A DNA stretch of 64,000 nt from Smithella sp. (lineage in GTDB: Bacteria > Desulfobacterota > Syntrophia > Syntrophales > Smithellaceae), in assembly GCA_018056685.1 (NCBI GenBank), contig JAGPFC010000003.1:124001-188000 (forward strand). The letters are read 5' to 3'. Positions 26,149 through 35,114 of this stretch are shown here, piece by piece. The stretch's first letter is position 1. Each line of letters opens with the position of its first letter. The notes below the pieces were generated by a model. The model was given only the letters and a program-made list of their open reading frames with translations, was not told the origin of the DNA and ran no database searches. The position numbers and the translations under genes were made by a program.

Positions 26149-28429
26149 CTATAGATATATAGGAAAACAACTCCCCCGAAAGGACGCGAAGGAGATCGTG
26201 ACTGGAAAGGCAGCGTTCTTTGACGACATCAAAATGCCGGACATGCTGATCGGAAAGACACTGCGGAGTCCTTATCCCCATGCAAACATCCAAAGCATTG
26301 ATACGCGTAACGCGGAAAATCTGCCTGGTGTCAAGGCGGTTCTCACTTATAAAAATATACCTTCCTGGACAGTTGGAATCCCGCCTCATATTCCTGTGCT
26401 TGACAGAAGATTGCGCTATGTGGGAGATGCCGTGGCACTTGTCGCCGCAGAAACCAGGGAAATTGCCGAGGCCGCTATTGAGCTTATCAAGGTGGAATAT
26501 GAACAGCTGGAGGCCGTCTATGATCTGGACGAAGCAATTAAGCCCGAGGCTCCTCAGCTGTACGACTTTGCTCCTCAAAACATGATGCCGGATGCCTTAC
26601 CGCTTGGGGTTGAAGGATTTGAAGATGCACCCCTGCATCACATCAGGATTGGAAATGTTGAAAAAGGATTTCAGGAGGCGGATATCATCTGCCAGGGAAC
26701 CTGCTCTTATGATGGCATTCCCAATCCTCTGCCCCCTGAACCTCCCGGCATTATCGTAAAATGGGAAGGTCCTGAAGAAGCGATTGTCTGGTCGGCAACA
26801 CAAAGCCCCTCCTGGGCTAATATTTTATATTCCATGTTCCTTAATTTTACAGAAATACGTTCCATAGCCACCTATTGCGGTGGCAGCTACGGCTCCAAGA
26901 ATCTATTGTTCAATATCTCTCTTCATGCTGCGGCACTGGCCAAGGCAACCAACAGACCTGTCAAAATCTACTACACGAAAGCGGAACATCTGAATGCTTT
27001 TGTGTTGAGACCCGCATCCAGGATTCATGGAAAGATTGGAATGAAAAAAGATGGAACGCTTACGGCCATTCAAGGGGACTGGCTCATGGGCTATGGTGCG
27101 AATGCCCCTATGGGATTCATGCAACTGGCTGTGGGATGCGGTGAAGCTCAACTGGCGCTCCGGTGCAAGAACTGGGACTTCAAGGCAAAATGTGTACTGA
27201 CCAATCGGACTCCATCCGGCATTGTCCGTGGATTTGGCGGCCAAGAGCTCAAATCTTCACTCCTGCCTATTCTTTCCATAGCCATGCAAGAAGCCGATAT
27301 CGATCCCCTTGAGTTCTTTAAGAAAAACTATGTCAAAGATGGCGACGGATATTACTGGCGGGATAATAAATGGCATGTCTGTGGAGGCATGGATTATCGG
27401 AAGGCCATGGAAAAAGGCGGCGAAGCCTTCGGTTGGAAGGAAAAATGGAAAGGATGGCTTAAACCCACCACAGAAAAAGGTACAAAAAAAACAGGTGTGG
27501 GCGTCAGTCTGCACGGCAATGCGGACGTTGGGGAAGACCGCTCCGAAGCTTATGTCAGGCTGATGCCGGGCGGCGAAGCGGTTGTGCAAATCCTCGTCGC
27601 AGAAGCGGGGATGGGTCAAAGGGACAGTTTATGTAAAATGGTTGCAGAAGTTTTGCAGCTACCATTGGAAAAAGTAAAGATGACGCCCCCGGACTCCCTG
27701 GTGAATCCGGTGGAGTCCGGTCTGGTAGGATCAAGAGGCACTTATGCATGCGGATCAGCGGTCATCGCCGCGGCTCAGGATGCCCGGAAACAGCTCCTGG
27801 AAAAAGCAGCCGAAAAATTCAACACGGCCGCCGAAAATATGGATACGGCCGATGGCATTGTTTTTCAAAAGGATAAGCCCGATCAGGCCATGCCGTGGTT
27901 CTTTATAACAGGTCCGTTTCAATCCTTTACAGGATTCGGACGTTTTAACACCGACTTTACCAAGCCCAATTTCATGATGATTTTTACTGAAGTTGAAGTG
28001 GATATTGAAACCGGCAAAATTGAAATTCTCAAAGTACTTGCCGCGACAGATGCCGGTCAGATCATCAATCCCCTTGCCCTGAAAGGTCAGATCCGGGGAT
28101 CGCTGGGCTCCGCCGGAATTGACACGGCCATTATGGAAGAATCCGTGATCGATCCGCAAAATGGTCATATCATGACCTCCAATATGATCGACTATAAATG
28201 GCGAACCTTTGCCGAGTTGCCCGAATTTGACGACGTGATTCTGGAATCGCAGTTCCCGACGCACCAGTTTAAAGCCATAGGGCTTGGAGAAATCTCAACC
28301 GCGCCAACCCCGGCAGCGGTTCTTATGGCAGTTTCCAATGCCGTCGGAAAACAATTTTTCGACTATCCGCTTACACCTGATAAAATTCTCAGGGCCTTAG
28401 GAAAAATTCAGGGAGCAGAAAGTAAATGA
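26138..28429 (+). CDS. Molybdenum hydroxylase large (Moco) subunit
   Basis: 763 residues in the xanthine dehydrogenase family. It binds the molybdenum pterin and does the hydroxylation. The start ATG 26138 overlaps the small-subunit stop by 11 nt; an earlier in-frame codon at 26024 lies deep in that gene. Expected features are YRYIGKQLPRKDAKEIVTGKA at the start, a Moco loop GGSYGSK near 248-254 (GGGFGGK in relatives), GFGGQE near 365, GMGQRDS, and the base GLGE near 714-717. The departures from family consensus suggest an unusual substrate. Purine, nicotinate and aromatic-CoA substrates are all possible. Confidence 0.85.
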   Translation: MTNNYRYIGKQLPRKDAKEIVTGKAAFFDDIKMPDMLIGKTLRSPYPHANIQSIDTRNAENLPGVKAVLTYKNIPSWTVGIPPHIPVLDRRLRYVGDAVALVAAETREIAEAAIELIKVEYEQLEAVYDLDEAIKPEAPQLYDFAPQNMMPDALPLGVEGFEDAPLHHIRIGNVEKGFQEADIICQGTCSYDGIPNPLPPEPPGIIVKWEGPEEAIVWSATQSPSWANILYSMFLNFTEIRSIATYCGGSYGSKNLLFNISLHAAALAKATNRPVKIYYTKAEHLNAFVLRPASRIHGKIGMKKDGTLTAIQGDWLMGYGANAPMGFMQLAVGCGEAQLALRCKNWDFKAKCVLTNRTPSGIVRGFGGQELKSSLLPILSIAMQEADIDPLEFFKKNYVKDGDGYYWRDNKWHVCGGMDYRKAMEKGGEAFGWKEKWKGWLKPTTEKGTKKTGVGVSLHGNADVGEDRSEAYVRLMPGGEAVVQILVAEAGMGQRDSLCKMVAEVLQLPLEKVKMTPPDSLVNPVESGLVGSRGTYACGSAVIAAAQDARKQLLEKAAEKFNTAAENMDTADGIVFQKDKPDQAMPWFFITGPFQSFTGFGRFNTDFTKPNFMMIFTEVEVDIETGKIEILKVLAATDAGQIINPLALKGQIRGSLGSAGIDTAIMEESVIDPQNGHIMTSNMIDYKWRTFAELPEFDDVILESQFPTHQFKAIGLGEISTAPTPAAVLMAVSNAVGKQFFDYPLTPDKILRALGKIQGAESK

Positions 28430-29403
28430 AACCATTTAAACATTTTACAGTAAATTCCGTCGATGAAGCTGTGTTGCTGCTCAAAACCTATGAAGGCCGA
28501 TCAAAAATAATCGCGGGGGGAACGGATCTGCTTGGTGTTCTCAAGAGCAACATTCTTCCGGATTACCCTGAGGCAGTCGTCAATATAAAAAATATTAAGG
28601 GACTGGACAAGATAGAGTCGGGAACGGACGGTTTCCTCCGTATCGGTCCCCTCGTCAGATTAAAAGACATCATTTGCTCACCACTGATCAAAGAAAAATG
28701 TCCTTTACTGGCAACTGCTGCCGAGACCGTTGCCACAAATGAAATCCGGAACGTGGCCACCATTGGCGGCAACATCTGCCAGGATATCCGGTGCTGGTAC
28801 TATCGATATCCCCATGCGATCGGGGGAAGATTCGATTGTCTGCGAAAAGAAAAGAAAGGACCCTGCCCTGCGGTTAAAGGAGACAACCGCTATCATGCGA
28901 TTATGGGCGGGAAAGGATGTTTTGCCGTCTGTCCTTCTGACATCGCGGTCGCTTTGTCAGTCCTGGATGGCATCATCACGCTCCGTGGTCCGGAAGGTGA
29001 GAGGGAGATTGGTATCCGGGATTTCTATACGCCCTTAGGAACGGTCATGAAATCCGATGAAATTGTTACGGAGATCAGGTCCCTCTTGCCGTCCCAGGGC
29101 GCGCGCCAGTCCTTTCATAAATTTACATTACGGAAACCAATTGACTTTGCCGTGGTTAGCGTCGCGTCCCTCGTCAGCATGGAGGGGTCAATGTGCCAGG
29201 ATGCTAAAATAGCTCTTGGAGGCGTTTCGCACAAACCCGTCAGGGCTCAGGAGGCCGAACAAACGATGAGAGGAAATGTTCCGGAAGAGGCGTTGACAGC
29301 GGCCGCCGCTGAAGCTGCTTTGAAAGGAGCTAAACCTCTGAGCAAGAACGCCTACAAGATTGAAATTGCAAAAACATTGATCAAAAAAAGCCTGCTTTTA
29401 TGA
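28426..29403 (+). CDS. Molybdenum hydroxylase FAD subunit with extra Cys motif
   Basis: 325 residues. The FAD-binding motifs are KIIAGGTDLLGVLKS and ATIGGNICQD. Between them and the FAD-domain end is an insertion with Cys118, Cys123, Cys138, Cys147, Cys165 and Cys169. A similar insertion in 4-hydroxybenzoyl-CoA reductase carries a [4Fe-4S] cluster, so one is plausible here. The start overlaps the large-subunit stop by 4 nt. The C-terminal domain (FTLRKPIDFAVVSVASLV) is typical. Confidence 0.85.
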   Translation: MKPFKHFTVNSVDEAVLLLKTYEGRSKIIAGGTDLLGVLKSNILPDYPEAVVNIKNIKGLDKIESGTDGFLRIGPLVRLKDIICSPLIKEKCPLLATAAETVATNEIRNVATIGGNICQDIRCWYYRYPHAIGGRFDCLRKEKKGPCPAVKGDNRYHAIMGGKGCFAVCPSDIAVALSVLDGIITLRGPEGEREIGIRDFYTPLGTVMKSDEIVTEIRSLLPSQGARQSFHKFTLRKPIDFAVVSVASLVSMEGSMCQDAKIALGGVSHKPVRAQEAEQTMRGNVPEEALTAAAAEAALKGAKPLSKNAYKIEIAKTLIKKSLLL

Positions 29404-29448
29404 AGGAAGGAGCATTGTCGGAATCCCTGACATGACTTTTGTGGATTG

Positions 29449-30486
29449 ATGAAAAACATCCTGTTCAATATATGTACCCTCCTTTCAGCTAACACACCCT
29501 TTGTGCTGGCAACCATTGTCCATAAAGACGGTTCGGCTCCAAGAAACATGGGGGCCAGAATGATTGTCCTATCCGATGGCAATATCATTGACACCATTGG
29601 CGGTGGACATCTGGAGGCCAAAGTCATTGAAGATGCCTTAAACGTGTTCACATCGGGTCAATCGATAATTGCAGAGTATCAACTGGCCAGCATGGACATG
29701 ATTTGCGGCGGCCGATTATCTGTGTTGCTTGAATATATTGAAGCCATTGACGATATGAAAGCCCTGTTTCAAAAGGCGATGGGCTTTATCGAAGAAAAGA
29801 AAAATTTCATGCTGGTCACCTCTTATGCTAAGAACGCCGGCAGCATGGGACTCGCAATAAAGCGGGATATTCTGACTGCTGAAGGACCCATAATGGAAAG
29901 TCTGATTGTCCCGGAAGAGTTACAGCACTATTGGAAAAAGGGTTCACTGCCGCCGGTGTTACATATTGAAGACCAGCATCATTATTATTTTATCGAATCA
30001 TTTGGGACAAAAGAGACTGTTTTTATTTTCGGCGGCGGTCATATCGCCAAAGAGATCGAAAAACTTACCGATATGATCGGGATGAAAACGGTTGTGCTGG
30101 ATGACCGGAAGGAATATGCCAATACCCGTCGATTTCTATCGGCGGATGTTATTGTTCCGGAAAATTTTATAAAGGCATTTGAAGGACTGGACATCACCGC
30201 GGGCAGTTACATCATCATCGTCACCCCCGATCATAATAACGATAGAGACGTTCTCAGAGAGGCACTTAAAACCGATGCCGGATATATCGGCATGATTGGC
30301 AGCACAAGAAAACGGAATACGATATTCCAGTCTCTTGTCAGTGAAGGGATGGGTGAGGACAACTTGAAGCGGGTTCATTGCCCCATCGGCATGGACATCG
30401 GTTCGGAATCGCCACAGGAAATTGCTGTCAGCATTGTTGCCGAATTAATTTCAGTCCGGCGAGGTAAGACAAATCGTGCAAAATGA
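29449..30486 (+). CDS. XdhC/CoxF-family molybdenum hydroxylase maturation protein
   Basis: 345 residues. XdhC proteins bind Moco and help its sulfuration and insertion. Visible are the first-domain ATIVHKDGSAPRNMGARMIV and the later Rossmann VFIFGGGHIAKEIEKL with DDRKEYAN. ATG 29449 is preferred to TTG 29446. It follows the FAD subunit by 45 nt and overlaps the next gene by 11 nt. Confidence 0.88.
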   Translation: MKNILFNICTLLSANTPFVLATIVHKDGSAPRNMGARMIVLSDGNIIDTIGGGHLEAKVIEDALNVFTSGQSIIAEYQLASMDMICGGRLSVLLEYIEAIDDMKALFQKAMGFIEEKKNFMLVTSYAKNAGSMGLAIKRDILTAEGPIMESLIVPEELQHYWKKGSLPPVLHIEDQHHYYFIESFGTKETVFIFGGGHIAKEIEKLTDMIGMKTVVLDDRKEYANTRRFLSADVIVPENFIKAFEGLDITAGSYIIIVTPDHNNDRDVLREALKTDAGYIGMIGSTRKRNTIFQSLVSEGMGEDNLKRVHCPIGMDIGSESPQEIAVSIVAELISVRRGKTNRAK

Positions 30487-31279
30487 ATATATTCTCGTAC
30501 AGGGAGGGGGAGAGTTAGCTTCCGGCGTAGCCCATGCCCTATTCAACAGCGGGTTGAAGGTGATTATTCTTGAAATAGAACAACCGCTTTGTGTTCGGAG
30601 AACTGTTTCCTTTGCGCAGGCAGTTCTGGATAAAAAAATTGAAGTCGAAGGGATTCAGGGAGTGTTGACCCAGACGCCTGATGACATCCCGAAAATTCTC
30701 GCAGAAAAAAAAATCCCTGTATATATTGCCCATCTGTCTGACGCCATAGACCTGTTCAAACCTGTCGTGGTGATCAACGCGACCCTTTCCAAAAAAAACA
30801 ACGGCATGGTCAAGGATCTTGCACCCCTTACCATTGCGCTGGGGCCCGGATTTGTTGCTGGACAGGATGTCGATGTCGTTGTTGAAACCAAGAGGGGTCA
30901 TTATCTCGGAAAACTTATTTATGACGGCTCTGCTTTGACGAATACCGGTATCCCCGAAAAGGTAAATGGGTATGGGATTGAAAGGGTTTTATACGCGCCT
31001 TGTGACGGCATCTTGACACATATCCGTGATATTGGCGCAAGTGTCCGACGGGATGAGGTGATTTGCCGCGTGAGTGACGAAGCGGTCAAAGCCCCGTTTG
31101 ACGGCATGGTTCGAGGCCTGATCATGAACCATCGGAATGTCTCTAAAGGGATGAAGATCGGCGATGTCGATCCTCGAAATGACAGGAATTACTGTTATAC
31201 TATTTCAGACAAAGCCAGAACCGTCGGCGGTTCAGTGCTTCAGGCGATTCTCCGTTACCGGGCACAGGGAGACGCGTAA
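30476..31279 (+). CDS. yqeB: YqeB-family protein of the selenium-dependent molybdenum hydroxylase system
   Basis: 267 residues. The N-terminal Rossmann motif is VQGGGELASGVAHALF, followed by PLCVRRTVSFAQAV and a lipoyl/biotinyl-like C-terminal part (VLYAPCDGILTHIRDIGASV). This matches the EF2563/YqeB family, which is tied by genome context to hydroxylases with a labile selenium ligand. The biochemical role is not known. Start GTG 30476 overlaps XdhC; stop overlaps the next ATG by one base. Confidence 0.85.
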   Translation: MQNEYILVQGGGELASGVAHALFNSGLKVIILEIEQPLCVRRTVSFAQAVLDKKIEVEGIQGVLTQTPDDIPKILAEKKIPVYIAHLSDAIDLFKPVVVINATLSKKNNGMVKDLAPLTIALGPGFVAGQDVDVVVETKRGHYLGKLIYDGSALTNTGIPEKVNGYGIERVLYAPCDGILTHIRDIGASVRRDEVICRVSDEAVKAPFDGMVRGLIMNHRNVSKGMKIGDVDPRNDRNYCYTISDKARTVGGSVLQAILRYRAQGDA

Positions 31280-32031
31280 TGGGCATACTGGCTGATCTTC
31301 ATCTTGACCCTCATGCCAGGGAACTTGTCTGTCTGATTGGCGCCGGGGGAAAAACCTCTGTGATGTTTAACCTTGCCTCCACATTAAAAACGATCGGCAA
31401 AAAAATACTTGTCACCACCACGACCAAAATTTATCTGCCCGAAAAAGAACAATATGATTCGATGGTTTTTGATTCCTCCGATACCCTGGCACGACTAGAA
31501 AAAAGCAAACCCGGAACGATAACCTGTCTGGGAAAGGGACTACACGAAAATGATCATAAAGTTATCGGCGTCGATAAAGAACGTGTCGACCAGTTATTTG
31601 ACAGTCAATTGTTTGACTGGATCCTTGCTGAAGGTGACGGTGCCAGAGGCAAATCCATAAAAGCACCGGATGTTGAAGAACCGGTAATACCGGAAAGAAC
31701 CACCCTTGCCCTTGGTCTTATTGGTCTGGATGCACTGGGCAAAAAAGCCAATGATGAAAATGTTCACCGAAGCCGATTGTTCTGCAACGTTACAGGCGCA
31801 AAAGAAAATGATCGGATTGATGAAAGTCTGATTGCCCGGTTGATCGTTTCCCCGAAAGGTCTGTTTAAAAATGTTCCGGCAGATAGCAGGCGTATGGTTC
31901 TTTTAAACAAGGCGGATGTTATGCCGGACAATAAGATACCACTGCTGATTCACCGGATTGTGGAAAAGGAGGATCGCAACATTTCTATTGCCATTATTTC
32001 TGCAAAAGAGGACCGGGTGTTTCAATGGTAA
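31279..32031 (+). CDS. yqeC: YqeC-family accessory protein of selenium-dependent molybdenum hydroxylases
   Basis: 250 residues. A P-loop LIGAGGKTSVMFNLA begins the protein, followed by VTTTTKIYLP and LAEGDGARGKSIKAP. These are the marks of the YqeC family, found almost only with YqeB and selenium-dependent hydroxylases. A nucleotide-dependent maturation step is likely, but not demonstrated. The gene overlaps its neighbours on both sides. Confidence 0.85.
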   Translation: MGILADLHLDPHARELVCLIGAGGKTSVMFNLASTLKTIGKKILVTTTTKIYLPEKEQYDSMVFDSSDTLARLEKSKPGTITCLGKGLHENDHKVIGVDKERVDQLFDSQLFDWILAEGDGARGKSIKAPDVEEPVIPERTTLALGLIGLDALGKKANDENVHRSRLFCNVTGAKENDRIDESLIARLIVSPKGLFKNVPADSRRMVLLNKADVMPDNKIPLLIHRIVEKEDRNISIAIISAKEDRVFQW

Positions 32032-32597
32032 GCGGAATTATACTGGCAGCCGGTTTTTCCAAACGCCTGGGCCGGGACAAACTGCTGCTTGAAATGAATC
32101 ATGGAACGATCATTGAAAATGTGATTCGGGCGTCTGTTCAATCTGCTCTAGATGAGATTATTCTTGTATACCGGCGTGACGTCGTCAAGGCCGTGACGGA
32201 TTCCTACAGAATCAAAACCGTTAAAAATGAAGATGCAAAGAACGGACAAAGTACTTCTGTCGTGAAAGGCATCCGGGCGGCAAATCCGTCAACCGATGCG
32301 TATTTATTCATGGTGGGCGACCAGCCTTTTTTGAATCCGGAGACCATCAATCACATTCTGGACTGTCATATCAAAAATCCGGGTCAAATCATTGTTCCCC
32401 TCTATAATGGCCAATCAGGAAATCCGGTATTGTTTCCGGTCTCGTTTCAAAACGATTTGTTGCTTATCCGGGGGGATACAGGAGGAAGGTCCGTTATTCA
32501 AGCTTTCAAGGACAGGGTTACCCATATTGACATTGAGCAGTCTTCTATCGGTTATGATGTAGATACTATGGAAGATTTTGAAAATATAAAAAAATAA
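32025..32597 (+). CDS. MocA-like molybdenum cofactor nucleotidyltransferase
   Basis: 190 residues with an NTP-transferase fold: GIILAAGFSKRLGRDKLLL at the start, then MVGDQPFL as the metal-binding motif. MocA transfers CMP to molybdopterin to form the cytosine dinucleotide cofactor used by such hydroxylases. CTP versus GTP preference cannot be read with certainty, but its place at the end of this operon favours the cytosine form. It overlaps yqeC by 7 nt. Confidence 0.8.
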   Translation: MVSGIILAAGFSKRLGRDKLLLEMNHGTIIENVIRASVQSALDEIILVYRRDVVKAVTDSYRIKTVKNEDAKNGQSTSVVKGIRAANPSTDAYLFMVGDQPFLNPETINHILDCHIKNPGQIIVPLYNGQSGNPVLFPVSFQNDLLLIRGDTGGRSVIQAFKDRVTHIDIEQSSIGYDVDTMEDFENIKK

Positions 32598-32911
32598 TTT
32601 CTGATCAATAGATGATTATTGGTTGGGAGCTGTTGATAAGAACTTACTGCTTGCGTTGACAGTATAAGAAGCGATTTCTTGTGCATCAAGAATATTATGA
32701 CAGCCGTGGTGTCATTTGATACCATATTCCCATATAAATACTTTCAATTGGTAATCCTCAAATTCAACAAAACCCCAATACTATGGATAAGTAGGTAACT
32801 TCCGCAATCAAGACATCTTTCGAAAACATTGAAGTTGTGGATGTAAGAATAAAAAATTACATCATCGTTGAACAATATCTGAAAACTCGAGCATAGGTCA
32901 GGAAAAATCAA
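32598..32911. other. Intergenic region without a recognised gene
   Basis: This 314 bp lies between the end of the molybdenum hydroxylase operon and the convergent enolase-superfamily gene. No open frame of interest was seen. A small palindrome ATGACA-N7-TGTCAT lies at 32697-32715. TTGACA at 32656-32661 has no good -10 partner. No terminator with a T tract was found. Confidence 0.5.
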
Positions 32912-34138
32912 CTACTGAGACTCTTTTCTCTTTTTTAATTCCAACGCCGCTTTGAGGCCTTTTTGTCGGATCACTTTTATCTTTTGTCGCATCTCTGTCA
33001 GCTTAAAGAATCGTTTTCCGTATTTTTTCAGCATGCTTTCATTAATCTCGAATCCGAGACCTGGTTTTGTAAATGGCGAAAGCATCGCGTTTTGATCCGG
33101 AATAATCGGGTCAATAATACCTTCTCTTTCTTCCGGCACCCAGGATGGTTCTTCCAGGGGATATTCGAGGGGAAGGGTATTGCCTTTATCGGCAAGCACC
33201 ATATTCCAGTTGATATAAAAACCAATCCCGTTGGTCCAGGTATGAGGAGAATATTCCCGGTTGTGGGCGTGGCAGGCATCAATGACTTTCTTCACTTGGG
33301 CAATGCCGCCGGCAAAGGTCGCGTCAGGCTGATAAATATGGAAGCAGTCTTTTTCCAGCATAATCTTGATTTCATCCCAGCCATAGTTAAGTTCAGCTCC
33401 GGAAATCTTCACTTTTGAGACTTTCTTCAAAGCGGCGTTGCCGTCATAATCGCGGGAGTCCAGCGGTTCTTCGAGCCAGGCAATATTGTTGGCATAACAC
33501 GCTTCCGCAAACGCGATTGCGCGTTTCAGATCCCATGCGGGAATTTTATCAACAATGGTTACCAGCCATCCCTGATTGGCATCTACTCCTAAAACAAGAC
33601 GGTCCCCCACGCCTTTTTTAATCACCTCAATATGACGGATATCATCCTTGAGGTCTTTGTTCTTCACCCGCAGCTTAGCCGTTTTGAATCCGCGTTCTTT
33701 GATGGCCAACAATTCTTCCACTCTTTTTTCCGGGGCGTGCATCTCGCCGGTGGAGCAATAAACCTCGATGGGTCTTGCCTCGCCGCCTAAAAGTTCATAA
33801 ACGGGTTTTCCCTTGCTCTTGCCGATGATGTCCCAGCATGCCGGCTCAATCCAGAAATTTCTCCACCCCAAAATACCTGCCTGCTTTAACAGGTTCTGAC
33901 AGGTATCGATGTCGGTAGGATCGGCGCCCAGTAAATATCCGCCGATGAGATCCCCCAAGCCTTCCCGCTCATGTCCCAGAGCGGAACCTGCCGAATACCC
34001 CTCAATGCCATCATCTGTCACCAGTTTGATGAGAGTAAAGCCATTGTGAGTCTGTGGGTAGCCGGGTATCCAGGTGGGCCAGAATGTATGTTTTAACGGA
34101 ATCTGTACGTGATAAAGTTCAATCAAAGATATTTTCAT
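32912..34138 (-). CDS. Enolase-superfamily enzyme (mandelate racemase / muconate lactonizing type)
   Basis: 408 residues. The N-terminal capping domain precedes a barrel with a likely catalytic Lys in AKLRVKN, metal ligands in VLGVDANQGW, AWLEEPLD and ISGAELNYG, and the later YSPHTWTNGIG His. ATG 34138 is chosen for the AAGGAGG just upstream, leaving out an earlier codon at 34195. The superfamily takes a proton from a carbon next to a carboxylate; the substrate cannot be named. It is not part of the molybdenum operon, which runs on the other strand. Confidence 0.75.
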   Translation of the reverse strand: MKISLIELYHVQIPLKHTFWPTWIPGYPQTHNGFTLIKLVTDDGIEGYSAGSALGHEREGLGDLIGGYLLGADPTDIDTCQNLLKQAGILGWRNFWIEPACWDIIGKSKGKPVYELLGGEARPIEVYCSTGEMHAPEKRVEELLAIKERGFKTAKLRVKNKDLKDDIRHIEVIKKGVGDRLVLGVDANQGWLVTIVDKIPAWDLKRAIAFAEACYANNIAWLEEPLDSRDYDGNAALKKVSKVKISGAELNYGWDEIKIMLEKDCFHIYQPDATFAGGIAQVKKVIDACHAHNREYSPHTWTNGIGFYINWNMVLADKGNTLPLEYPLEEPSWVPEEREGIIDPIIPDQNAMLSPFTKPGLGFEINESMLKKYGKRFFKLTEMRQKIKVIRQKGLKAALELKKRKESQ

Positions 34139-34288
34139 GCGAACCTCCTTGATAAAATCTCGGTCAAAAGCTCCGTTCTCCAGGTTTTGAATCATGATGA
34201 ACCACGTGAATAGTCCTTGAACTTCAATATACGGCAGATTATGAAAAATGGTTTTGATGTTACGAATAATTTGAGCTTTATAATTTTT

Positions 34289-34579
34289 TTACTGCTTTGA
34301 CTCTTTAAGTTTTTCCAGTTCTTCTTTGTAACTTTCGGCTTGGGCTTTAATGATTTCAATTTCTTTCTGAGCGTTTACCAGTTTTTCTTCCTGTCTGTGT
34401 CTTTCCTCCCTGTTTTTTTCCTGCATTTCGTCAATGCCCACATAAATGGCCAGAGCGCCGCCCAGGAGCAGAAATATCGGCAGAGAACCTTTGAGGATGT
34501 TGACAAAATCAAACCAGAAAAAGATTAAACTGACTAAACCGATGATGGCGGAAATTGCTCCGCCGATAAGCAGAGACAT
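34289..34579 (-). CDS. Small membrane protein with coiled-coil tail
   Basis: 96 residues. Two hydrophobic helices (about 3-22 and 33-50) are followed by a Glu/Lys-rich coiled coil from about residue 52 to the end. No family is recognised. It starts at ATG 34579 after a GGAGGT-type site. It could anchor a complex at the membrane. It is separated from the enolase gene by 150 nt. Confidence 0.6.
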   Translation of the reverse strand: MSLLIGGAISAIIGLVSLIFFWFDFVNILKGSLPIFLLLGGALAIYVGIDEMQEKNREERHRQEEKLVNAQKEIEIIKAQAESYKEELEKLKESKQ

Positions 34580-34739
34580 AAATTACCTCCGGTTGAAACA
34601 TGACATGAAATCTGGGCTTTTTTAACATAAAAAGAATATTCCGACAAGGCGTAAATAGATATTATCAATATAAAAATATTACTTGATTTAAAACGGTTCA
34701 TCATTTAGATATGCAAAATTATAATGTTACGAGGATAAA

Positions 34740-35114
34740 ATGATAGAACCAAATTTTTCCAAAGGCGACGGGTTAGTTCCCGCGATTGTTCAGGATGCCG
34801 ATACAAAGGACGTTCTGATGATGGCTTACATGAATCGTGAATCATGGGAAGCGACGCTGAAAAGCGGCAAGGCGACCTTCTGGAGCAGATCGCGTCAGAA
34901 GTTGTGGTTAAAGGGTGAATCGTCAGGCAATGTGCAGATCGTCAAGGCTGTTTTTATTGATTGTGATGAAGATACCATTTTGCTGCAGGTCAAGCAAATC
35001 GGAGATGCTGCCTGTCATACAGGATACCGATCGTGTTTTTACCGGAAGCTGAGCGGGCAGGATTTTGTCGTGGTGGGAGAAAAGATTTTTAATCCAGAGG
35101 AAGTATATAAATGA
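34740..35114 (+). CDS. hisI: Phosphoribosyl-AMP cyclohydrolase
   Basis: 124 residues. It opens the adenine ring of phosphoribosyl-AMP in histidine biosynthesis. The zinc and magnesium sites are in VFIDCDEDT and [13 protein letters not shown], and [13 protein letters not shown] is the substrate-binding stretch. It is the stand-alone cyclohydrolase form, without the HisE pyrophosphohydrolase. It starts a his gene group and overlaps hisG by 4 nt. Confidence 0.93.
   Translation: MIEPNFSKGDGLVPAIVQDADTKDVLMMAYMNRESWEATLKSGKATFWSRSRQKLWLKGESSGNVQIVKAVFIDCDEDTILLQVKQIGDAACHTGYRSCFYRKLSGQDFVVVGEKIFNPEEVYK

Noticed and set aside
25603-29403. 4-Hydroxybenzoyl-CoA reductase or xanthine dehydrogenase by name
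   Set aside because: The extra Cys motif hints at the former and the operon at a selenium type, but neither is decisive, so no substrate is given.
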